Of a stretch of 64,000 bases of DNA, positions 45,459 through 56,500 are shown piece by piece (position 1 is the stretch's first letter; each line of letters starts with the position of its first letter). Under the pieces are notes generated by a model that worked only from the letters and a program-made list of their open reading frames with translations, was not told the origin of the DNA and did no database searches. Source of the DNA: Brachynemurus nebulosus (Eukaryota; Arthropoda; Insecta; Neuroptera; Myrmeleontidae); contig JAPWDM010000001.1 in the NCBI GenBank assembly GCA_035578155.1, positions 17,276,725 to 17,340,724 of the forward strand, in the 5' to 3' direction. The position numbers were made by a program, and so were the translations under genes.

Positions 45459-46128
45459 CACTTTCAGTCCCATGGCTTCGGCATCCGAAACCAAACAAAA
45501 TATCCTCAGAGGCCGACCGCAATCAATGATTAATTGATTATACCTCATTTCAGATACAATTGATCATGAGTTTTCGTTAAAAAATTAAATAATTCTTATA
45601 TTCGAAACAAATCAATCTTCCATTCTTTTCTAAAAACAAACTGCAAATTTAAAATTTACGTAAATGCAATAATGAAAGAGATAAAGCCAAGAAAACGGAA
45701 ATTATTTAAATTCAAAATGACGAAGTATGGTTAAATTTAACTGAAACGAACCATAGTTGGTTATGCATTATATGTGCGATGTTTGTCATCATTCATCACA
45801 CGGATGTGTTACTACTCACACAAATACATACCAACACACATTACTCTTTTGGTTTCTATGTATAAAAAAAATTTAAGATAAACAAAAAATACATAAAAAA
45901 TATAATTTATATCTTTAAATAAAATTGATTTGAATGTCAGTGTATAATATGTAGTATGTACATATCACGTACGTATGTTTGCAGTTTTACACATACATGT
46001 TGAACTGTGTTGAATCACTAATGTTTGAATCATTTTATTTTATGTATTTGTTTATATAAAGTTTTTTTTTTTTAAATATTGCCGGCTTCCGGGGAAGTTT
46101 ACTATGAAAGTGCTCGGACCTCATAGTC
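45459..46128. mobile_element. piggyBac-like MITE family B, copy 3
   Basis: TTAA at both borders (45455-45458, 46129-46132); ends CACTTTCAGTCCCATGG and CGGACCTCATAGTC. The longest copy (670 bp), with extra interior sequence absent from 34010-34476. Confidence 0.75.
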
Positions 46129-46132
46129 TTAA

Positions 46133-47335
46133 TTTTTTTTTAATCAGAGCCCTCTGATTTGTAAGGGCCACGTTCTTACAAACGTAACAGTACAAGGTCC
46201 ATTACGTACCGTAGATGGGAATGAATAGGGACGAATTCAGACTTCCGTATTTATTTTATGAGTACCTAATCTTTAATATATTAAAAATTTACGCGAGGAT
46301 GATCACTTTATCACATTATCCAAAAAATTTTAAAAATACCAGTGGTTTTTTTAAAAAATAACAAAAATCGTATAATTTCTTCTCCATGAAAAATTAGGGT
46401 CAAAAGAGACGATAAAAGGGTGAATGGGGACAACCCGTAGGGTCGACCAAAGTTTATAAAATATAGAAATGTTATGCTGAATATGTTTATAAAAATATCG
46501 AATGGCTTGATAACCTTGAAAGTGATCTCTTCTATGTTCCAATACATGCTTCATCCGTCCCTAATCACCGCACATTCGTCCCTTTATACTTTTATATAAT
46601 GTCCCTATTAACCTATATACTGTCCTTATTCACACCTTTTCCGTCCCTATTAACTTCCAACTTAGCCCAGATGTCAAGTCCTCATTATTTCCTCTTAAAA
46701 AAATAAAAACAACGAAAAGTCTGCAGTCTTGTTTTTTCAGATATGTTCCAAAATAATTAATACTTTTACTAAATTACGAAATTTACGTTTGCGAAGCCGC
46801 GGGTAATAGCTAGTATACAATAATTCACTTTAGAGTGTTCAACCAAAAATCTCCAAAAACAACGTTTACTAGAAACAATTTTGAGGCTTTATTTTAACTT
46901 AAAAAATTAAAATAAAAACACAATTCGGTAGAAAAAAGACTGTAATTTTTCGGATGGTCATTGATTTTTAAAAATTAAATCATTTTAATTACAAAAAATT
47001 GCTCTAAACATCACCATTTTTGAAATAATAGAAACAAAACTGAGGCTTTAGTATTTACTTAAAAAATTTGATTCTTTTTTTAAAAATTGCGTAAATACCT
47101 TCTCTTTCTCGGATGGTCATTTAAAAACCATTTACATTAAAACTGACCTTAAAAAAAATTAAAAACCTTAAAAATTGCCAAAATCGGTTTGAATATTTCA
47201 AATTAAGTTTAGTTTTAACAGATGGCAGTGAGTTCGTTATAATATTTGTAATTTTTACTATAGGGACATATTTACAATTCTTATGAAAAAATGAATTTGT
47301 GTTCATTTTTGCTGGGATTCTCAACACAAATAGAG
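46133..47335. other. Intergenic repeat debris
   Basis: Includes repeated TGTCCCTATTAAC-like phrases (46590-46655), a retroposon-like terminus GCGAAGCCGCGGGTAATAGC at about 46792, and two ~170-bp tandem copies around 46850-47110 sharing AGAAACAA(T/A)(T/A)(T/C)TGAGGCTTTA and CGGATGGTCATT. No gene. Confidence 0.45.
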
Positions 47336-48189
47336 CAAGAGCTCACTGCAGGATCTTGCCCCCATCGAGTTACCAAGTAAAATATTTTTTTTTAGATACT
47401 AGTGACTATAATCGATAAAAAAATTCGCACCTGCCAGTATAAAAGTTGGCCATAAAATTTGTATGATTTTTTGAAAATAATTTTTGTAGTACTGTGGCGG
47501 TACCGTTCGTGTTACCACTTGAAATTAGTCTTATAATTTTTGTTTTTACGTGTAAAACTGAAATATCTTGGTCTGCCTCATTAAAAACGGGTCACTGTGA
47601 GGCAGCGAATTTTTTAATTAATTTTTTATTGTACCGTTAAGGTACCGATCGAGTTACGACTTCAAACTTAGACGAAATTAAAGTTCGGACATTTATTAAA
47701 CAATAAAAAAATACCTGCCAAGTCTTTGGCAATTTTTAGAACTCGGCAGGGAGCTTTGAATTTTCTTATTCCCTATACCGCTACATATATAGCGAGCTAC
47801 TTATTTTTATTTTTTGTTGTTTATAAAATTAATAAAAATAAAAATAAATTATGGATTCTTCTTAATGATGATATGAAAATGATTTATGTGCATTATCATT
47901 ATCTCAATATCATCATTTCTATTATTTATTTACTTATTTATTTATTATCAAAGTTCTGCAAAAACTCTATCACGCTGCTCTCTACTTACTCAAGGCGCGC
48001 GAATCTTCAAATATTTTTTTTTTACATATTTACTCATCTTGTTACCGCCTCAAACTTTGATTAAATTACAGTTTGAAAGTTAATTTAACAAAAAGTATAT
48101 GCCACACCATCGGCGATTATCAACACCTAGCACAACGTCGTACATTTTTCTTTATCTCCTATGCCAGTAGATGCATCACCTATTATAAT

Positions 48190-48284
<95 letters not shown>

Positions 48285-48291
48285 TATATAC

Positions 48292-48356
<65 letters not shown>

Positions 48357-48764
48357 ATTATAATAGGTGATGCATCTACTGGCATAGGAGATAAAGAAAA
48401 ATGTACGACGTTGTGCTAGGTGTTGGCTCTAAGTTTGAAGTGGTAACTCGATCGGTACCTTAACGGTACAATAAAAAATTAATTAAAAAATTCGCTGCCT
48501 CACAGTGACCCGTTTTTAATGAGGCAGACCAAGATATTTCATTTTTACACGTAAAAACAAAAATTATAAGACTAATTTCAAGTGGTAACACGAACGGTAC
48601 CGCCACAGTACTACAAAAATTATTTTCAAAAAATCATACAAATTTTATGGCCAACTTTTATACTGGCAGGTGCGAATTTTTTTATCGATTATAGTCACTA
48701 GTATCTAAAAAAAAATATTTTACTTGGTAACTCGATGGGGGCAAGATCCTGCAGTGAGCTCTTG
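47336..48764. mobile_element. 1.4-kb foldback with an inner (TA)n hairpin
   Basis: Outer arms 47336-47672 and 48429-48764 are near-perfect complements (AGATACTAGTGACTATAATCG / CGATTATAGTCACTAGTATCT). Inside, 48113-48187 and 48352-48425 form a second stem around TA repeats (48191-48353). An unpaired 440-bp segment (47673-48112) sits only on the left. No ORF. Confidence 0.8.
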
Positions 48765-48974
48765 GACTAAAATATAATTGATTAAAATATATATTATGTA
48801 CATGGGTTACTACACGTCCAAGGAAGGTTTTAAAATTATTATAATAAATTATGTTTGATTTGATTACAAAAATCACAATTATTATTATCAGGTGATGAGG
48901 CAGTTGGAAATAACTGAAAGAATTTTGAAAAGATTTTTGTTCATTTGTGCTATAGATCACAAACCACAAAAGGT

Positions 48975-49112
48975 CTCTTATTCGAAATTTCGAAGGATCA
49001 AAATTTTTGGAAAAATAAAATGGAAGAAAAACTTATTGACTTTTATGACTCTAAATTATTACCCGAAATATTAGACCCACGACATACACAAAAACTTAAA
49101 ATTTGTGACTAA
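48975..49112 (+). pseudogene. YqaJ-like nuclease C-terminal fragment
   Basis: The + frame from 48975 reads LLFEISKDQNFWKNKM, then EEKLIDFYDSKLLPEILDPR and a stop at 49110-49112. The series FW..KM..KL..FY....LPEI.DPR is what I associate with the end of YqaJ-type viral-recombinase/exonuclease domains found in arthropod repeats. The upstream nuclease core is not recognisable. Identification is from memory of the family pattern. Confidence 0.4.
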
Positions 49113-49612
49113 TTTTTATTTTTCTTGTAAGGAAAATTGTATTTTCATATAATAACACCCATTGTAAAATTTATTCAATTTTATTGTAAATACTATAATA
49201 TTTTTTATAATACATATAATAATACTTTATAAAAGAAATGCGGCTCTCTAGACCCAACAGTTGACGTTGAAAACGTTTTGGAGTTATTAATTAAAGTTTA
49301 AAGTTAACATTTTGTGTGTAAGTTTCTTTATTATTTCTCATTCTTTATTAAAATTATATAAGAAGGACACAATTAATGAAAATATTTTAGCAAAAGATTC
49401 TTCAAAAATCTTTCAGGTCAAGATCCACACTCAGATCAAATTTATAGTTTCTAGCACTAGCAGAAGTTCTCAAACAAAATAACCATTTATTTGGAAATAT
49501 AAAATAATATTTGTTCTTTTTTAAAAAATCAACAAACCTTGTTTCATTCATTTGTGTTACTATAGTATTAAATGGTATTAATAATAATACATACACGGAT
49601 ATAATACATATA

Positions 49613-51098
49613 CAGGCTGGAAACAGATTTATCGAACATGGCGGGGCAAGTATGGTGAGAAATTTTTCTCAGGATCAATGTGATCTCTGACACTTTTTGA
49701 TCAATAATATTTCATTTTTAAATCGCGTTACCATGGATCTGCAATATTTTTGTGTTTGTCAGATTAAAAATCCAAATTTATTGCGAATTTATCTCCTTCA
49801 AGAAAAAGAAGAAAGCTAGAATGACAAATTATGGTTCATTATGCTACCGAAAAAAAAATTCAGCTTGTCTCATGATGTTTGGCGGGCCATAGTTATCGTG
49901 AAACACGTGAATTATTTAGTGTGTTTTACGAAAATAGACAAGTCCCCAGTACAAGTACTATAAAACACATTGTAGATCAATTTCGATCACGAGTTGTGTA
50001 AATAGTGCTTGTTTAAGACCACAAATTGATCCAAGAAACATTAATGAAGATTTGGAGATGGATGTTTTAGCTGATTTTGATCTAAATCCATATACAAGCA
50101 TCAGAACAGTTGCTAAAGAGAAAAATATTAGCCATACTAATGTACATAGAATTTTGTAAAAAGCAAATTTACTCTGCATCCAAGTATAAACATTTGCATG
50201 AAGTTTTCCCTGAAGATTCGGATGTGAGAAACGAATTTCGCAAAATAATGATGAACAAATCAAATCTAGATCCTGATTTTTTGAAATTTTTGTATTTTAC
50301 CAATGAATGTACACTTACTTTACAACAATATCCCAATTTCCAAAACTGCAGGTATTGGGCAACCGAAACCCCACATGTTTATGTAGATTGTCACACGCAG
50401 TATCGACAACAGCTGAATGTATGGACAGGAATTTTGGAAGGCAATATTATAGGATCATCTTTTATGAATGGAGCACTTACGGGCGATAAATACCTTCAGT
50501 TAATAAACGGCATTGATCCAACAATCGAAGCTGTGGTAAATGGTGGAAACAATATAGTCTGGTTTAAATTCGATGGAGCACTTGGACATTATTATAGATC
50601 AGTGCGTGATTTTTTAAATCAGCATTTTCAAAATTCTTAAAGTGGACGTGGGAGCGCAATTAAGTGGCTCCACATTCTCTCGATTTACCGCTAAATAATT
50701 TATTTCTTTGAGATCACTTAAAAAGCAAAATTTACACATCAAAGTCCCACCCAAATACGCAGTCTCTGCAAGGTATTATTGTAGCAGCCTATTTTAATAT
50801 TACTACCAACAAAAACACTAAATATTCGCAATGAATTTTACAATAAATTGGGATATTTTTTAGCGGTTAATGGAGAAAAATTTGAACATTTAATTTAATA
50901 AAAGTAATAAAAGTATTTATTTATAACAATTAGTTTGTTTACTTTTAATTTTTAATTTTATTTCAATAAACCATAAAAAAATATTGTCATTTTATTCTAA
51001 TAAACGGCGTAATTTTAACACTAGCATATTACATTAATGATTCATACAAAATCTTCCATTTTATTTGCCCTATGTTGAATAAATCTGTTTCCACTTTG
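49613..51098 (+). mobile_element. Full-length, decayed Tc1/mariner-class transposon
   Basis: Ends CAGGCTGGAAACAGATTTAT and ATAAATCTGTTTCCACTTTG (about 28-bp inverted repeats), flanked by TA (49611-49612, 51099-51100). Length 1486 bp, right for an autonomous element. It encloses remnants of a transposase reading in the + direction. Flanking sequence 49391-49500 is similar to 51172-51290. Confidence 0.8.
49845..50880 (+). pseudogene. Tc1/mariner-class transposase, frameshifted
   Basis: N-terminal HTH remnants in more than one frame: SYRETRELFSVFYENRQVPS (about 49877-49937) and DLNPYTSIRTVAKEKNISH (50080-50140). The longest open piece is 50110-50640: FTNECTLTL, then CRYWATETPH, RQQLNVWTGI and KFDGALGHYYRSVRDFLNQHF. 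The usual first catalytic Asp (SDE) is Asn here (TNE); the second (QDGAPPH-type) survives as FDGALGH. After the stop at 50638 the frame continues in fragments (GRGSAIKW). At least two stops and frame changes; inactive. Confidence 0.7.
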
Positions 51099-51100
51099 TA

Positions 51101-52410
51101 TATATTTGCGCAAAACATATGCATTTTTATGATATTGCATAAAATGAATACAAATTATCAAATATTAATCAAAAATTTCTCTAAAGTTCTTTTAGGTCAA
51201 AACCTACACTTATATACTAAATTTTAAATTTCTAGTACTAGTAGAAATACCCTAACAATACGATTACATTTGAAATTTGAAATAAGTCCCCATAAACGTT
51301 TTCAATGTTAAAAATATTTTTTTATGTAAAATCAAAATATTATTGTGTAATTTCTGTTGTTCTTACGGTTTTTGAGAATCCTACCACACATTTATATGAA
51401 AGTTAACAATAAAAATACATAATAAAAAAAAGATGAACATATTACTAACTACTAAATTATATTAAACTACCCTTATTTGAAGTGTTGTTGTTAGGTTTTT
51501 TTTTTGACAGATAATGGGGATATAGAAAATAATAAAAAAAGAGGTAAAATACATTTTAAATTGTAAACATATATTTCGACTCTTGTTAGCACATTTGTTT
51601 CTTAACTAAATGGTTAAATATTAACAATTTTCAAAATTTTACCTCCACCTGCTCGCCCCAAAACAAGTTGCCCGGAAACAAATACGCTCGTATAGCCTTA
51701 AGGTAGCTGGTCAATAATAAAACGATTTTTTCAAAGGATTTTAACGAAACTTCTTTAGAAATTTATTTAATTCAATAACAATAATACGAGCCTATTCCGA
51801 TTAAAATTGACTACCCCAATTTTGAGAACAACGATTTCAAAGTTTTGAAATTTTTTTTTGAATAAAATGAAAACGTGCAAAAGGAATTTGATAAAAATTC
51901 AATATGTTATAAAATACAAAGTTACAATCCATATTTAATAAGAAACAAAAATTATTCACTACGCCTTTTTGGAATATAATTTATAAACTTCATTTTACAA
52001 CGCTTTTTCAACAATGCTTTTATATTGCTACAATGTAATTTAAAAAAAATGGTATACAAATATAATAACTGGAGAATATTAATACATTATATAATTTTTG
52101 ACTAAACAACAATTTATTCATAAGAACACCGAAATAAATAATTGATAGATCAAGTTTTCAGGAACAAAAAATAGCACTGTTTGAAGACGTCAATCTATAC
52201 TCAATTTTTAATATTTTTTATTCAACTTCAAGCTTAGTCACTATTGTTACCCGAAAGAATAATAATTATACTATAATTTAAGTAAAATATATGTTCGCAT
52301 TTACATTTAGTATTTTTAAATTAAGTTCATGAATAATACTTTTCGTTTCGTCCCTATTCACCCGCCTGTCCCGATTGATCCACTCTACGGTAATACATAT
52401 TTTACCTAGC
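51101..52410. other. Intergenic AT-rich DNA, one weak exon-like segment
   Basis: No gene. 51511-51543 is a 33-nt stretch with a strong acceptor (T-rich then GACAG) and a GTAAAA donor, reading DNGDIENNKKR in phase 1/1, similar in character to the linker exons of the neighbouring finger genes; most likely chance or an exon relic. Confidence 0.3.
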
Positions 52411-52411
52411 C

Positions 52412-53267
52412 TCCTATATATGGAGGGTAGATATAAGGAGGACTATCTTGTACGGAAAACAATAGAAAAATAGTTCAAAAAGTGTCCCGTTTTAAGTACT
52501 AAGTAACAGTGCAAAAACTCGCCAGGATAGCGCTAGAATAGCAAAAGAAATGAACTTTGTAGCTGTCGACGGAGTGAAGTGTGCTGTTTAATAACCTACA
52601 AAAAATCGCTGTGAAACACATTGAAAATGATTCATAATTACTTGAACTTTTAATGTCTGTTAGTGATTTTATTGTGTTGAGTTTTATAAAATAAAAAAAC
52701 TACAATTACGTAACAACGCAGATTATTTTCTTTCCTTGTTTACTTCTCTAAATTTACCCTTTTGCTACAGTAGCGCCGCTACTATTTACGCCTTTCTATG
52801 GACACTTTTTGATACAGAGATGGTCCTCGTGATATCTACCCTCCATACTCCTATACGTTTTATATGTACATACTATAGTTACTAAAGTATAGGAGTATGG
52901 AGGGTAGATATCAGGAGCACCATCTCTGTATCAAAAAATGTCCATAGAAAAGCGTAAGTAGTGGCGGCGCTACTGTAGCAAAAGGGTAAATTTAGAGAAG
53001 TAAACAAGGAAAGAAAAACATCCGCGTTGTTATGTAATTAATAATTATTGTTTTTTATTATAATTGTTACATATAATAGTTTTATTATTTTAAAAATTTT
53101 TATAAAACAACACAAAAAAATCACTATACTCTTTTGCTACTCTAGCGCTATTCTGGCGAGTTTTTGAACTGTTACTTAGTACTTAAAACGGGACACTTTT
53201 TGAACTATTTTTCTATTGTTTTCCGTACAAGAGAGTCCTCCTTATATTCTACACTCCATATATAGGT
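52412..53267. mobile_element. 856-bp nested foldback (TATATGGAGGGTAGATAT ends)
   Basis: Outer ends TATATATGGAGGGTAGATAT... / ...TATTCTACACTCCATATATA with inner complementary blocks (TTGTACGGAAAACAATAGAA, AGTGTCCCGTTTTAAGTACT). A second stem inside (52735-52855 and 52885-53030) carries a diverged copy of the same GGAGTATGGAGGGTAGATAT end, so the arms look like two related elements inserted one in the other. It ends 261 bp upstream of the ZAD gene 2 start. Confidence 0.75.
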
Positions 53268-53527
53268 GGCATTGATCTAGCCACGGAAGGAAGCGAATTT
53301 CTTTTACAAAACAAATTTACCATCGAATAGAGATATAATCTTTGGTCAAAACAATCTGGCAATACTGCATACCATAGAAAATTATTGAATTGAGGTAAGA
53401 AAACTCTATGTGCTCTATGTATTTAGAAATGTCAAAGACGGTCTTATGTCAAACAACTGTCAACTTTTAAAAGAAACATTGTATATGGATAATCCGTTTA
53501 TTCCTTCCTAATAATTCATTTTAAAAA

Positions 53528-56500
53528 ATGCATGAACGCCTGCAATGTCGACTTTGTGCAGAATTCAAAATAAAGAATAAATTAATTCACATTCATAATG
53601 AAACGGCGAAAAATTTAAATTTAGAATATAAAATCAAAGAATGTTTTAATTTAGATTTTCAAGACACTCTCCTACCCAAAAATGTATGTTTACCTTGTTG
53701 TGATAAAGTTGACACATCGTATGAATTCCAAGAACAAGTACGCAAAGCTCAAGAAATACTTCAATTATCATTAGCGGAGGACAAGTTAAATATTAAAGAA
53801 GAATTTTCTGAATTTGATAATCATCCGTTAGATTACGTGCAGAGCTTGTTAAATGACGACGTTAAAAAAGAAGGTTGTTATATATACATAATTTGAAGAC
53901 ATAGCGTATAAGTAAATAATTACCCCTAACTAAAAATCCATTGCTTACGAGCTACTTATGCCTCTGAAAAACTTCCAACTGTAAACGTAAAACTTTGAAT
54001 AACAATTAGGATGTATAAAGAAGGGTGAAAATGAAAATGTTTCTAGAAATGTACAAATTTTCATTCAAATAATATACGCTATGTTATCGAATTATTTAAT
54101 TAATACCAAAGACGTGGTGGTAAACACTTATTATTGTAAATTTTAGAAAATTTACACGATAACTCTTGTAGAGATCTTGACGATAGTGCAAGCAATAATT
54201 CGGATACATCTAATATATCAAAGGTAAAAATTCCACCGTATTTTTTTTTTTTACATTCGACTAAATTTAAATACCTAACTAAAAAATACGTACTATTAGA
54301 GCTGAACCTCTCTTAACCAGACAGCATTTTTATGCAAAAATTTCGTTTAAATCAAATATTCCGAAATTCTGCACAAAGTCAGTTATTTATAAGGCTCCAC
54401 TTCGTTCGCTAAAGAACTCAAAATTAACCGTTTTCGTATTTCAATGGTAATTTTTGCGTGAAAATGCTGTCCGGTTAAGAGAGGTTCCACTGTATATGTA
54501 TTCGTCCTAACGATGATGTAAAAATCGAAAATCAGTTCACGTAATCATATAATTATTTATTTTTAGCGAAAAGGTAGCAAAATAAGGGACCATCTATAAA
54601 GTACGTCACACGTTAAGAGGGGGGTCGACGAAGTATGACAAGGGGTGGGGGGGATCTTAAGTTTCGTGGCGTCACATTCCAAAATCTTATACATCTAAGT
54701 GTTAAAATGCCAAATTTGCACTATTAACGAAAAACTTAAACAAACAAAATTTTTCCGACTCGATCTGTATGGGCATAACGTTTCAATTGTTTTGTTGGCG
54801 AGTTCACACTCGCTCTACTAGTGTCACGTGCCGGCCGCCTGAGCTCGTTGACAAATGCCATCACACGCGCCGCACTTCGCCGTGATTTCATTAGGTATGT
54901 TCCAACAAACACTGATTAAATGTTTGATTTGATGTTGATTATATTACAAAATAATTTAAATGAAAATAAAACTAATTTCGGAACTGCTGTTTTAATTTAA
55001 TAATTTCTAGATGTAAAATTGAAAAATATGTGACGTCACACTGGGGAGAGGGGGTCTCACAAATGTGACCAACTGTGACAAGGACGGGGGAGGGGTCAGA
55101 AAGCACAAAATTAGTGTGACGTACTTTATGGATGACACCTAAGCATTCTCATATTTTCTGCCTATATTTCTTAAATACATATTCTATCCCTGATTTGTTG
55201 ATTAAATTTCCGAAATCTTCGATTACACTAGTGCTTCGATTAAGAGAAAGAAAAATTCATATGTATTGGTCACACGGATATAAAAAAAAAAAAAACATTA
55301 AAATTTTTTATGTAAACAAATCATTATATATGTATACAGGGTGAAATTTTAATAACTCTTATACCTTTTGGTGAATTTCGATAAAATTTTACGATGATTT
55401 AGAACGAAATTTGTCGGAAACAACATAACTTAAAACATAGCTATGTTGTTTCCAACAAATACCGTTCTAAATCATCGTAAAATTTTATCGAAATCCACCA
55501 AAAGGTATAAGAGTTATTAAAATTCCATCCTGTATACATATATAATGATTTGTTTACATAAAAAAATTTTAATGTTTTTTTTTTTTTATATCCGTGTGAC
55601 CAATACATATGCATTTTTCTGTCTCTCAATCGAAGCACTAGTGTATTTGTTTTTGAAATTTGATTTTAACGCTTTTATTTACGTAATTTATTAATTCTAG
55701 AAATATTAAAATATTTTCTTTGTCTGTGAAAAGATTATATTTTGAAATTAGGTAAATATTTATAATATAAATTTCTTTTTAAGGACGGTTTGACAGATCT
55801 GTACTGTATATATGTTATAAAAATCAATAAACCAATAATACTTGACGCAAAATAAATCTCAAGTAAGTCATGAACCTGAACAATAAAACGCAAATGGACA
55901 ATTGACAACGTAAAGATTATCAGTCACTCTTCTGGTGGTAAAAGTAAAAACTGTTAAATCAAACATTTGCGTATATGTCTAATTGGTGATGTAAATCTAG
56001 CGACGCGCATAATTTGTATAAAGGTCCATTCATTGAACGTCACAGACACGTATCGTGGCAAACACGACAAATATTGTTTAATGCTTTTCTTATGGGTGTA
56101 TTCATATATACCGCACAGTCACGGATTGTCTGTATGTATGAATGTGTTCATAAGAAAAGCATTAAACAATATTTGTCGTGTCTGCCATGATACGTGTCTG
56201 TGACGTTTAGTGTCTGTAGATATGAATGGGCCTTAATACGTATTTCTATTACCAGTTAAGGTTCATTCATATCTACAGACACTGAACGTCACAGACACGT
56301 ATCGTGGCAGACACGACATTTTCAAAAGTATTCATATACACAGACAATTAGCAGACAGACACAGATAGTAGATACTATACGTATAATAATACACGTATAG
56401 CATGTATCAGTAAATTAGAAAAATTAAATTGTAGTAAATCTGACAACGTTATGTGACTTTTGTGAAATTGCGTTATTATTGGAAGAGGACAAATTTCCTG

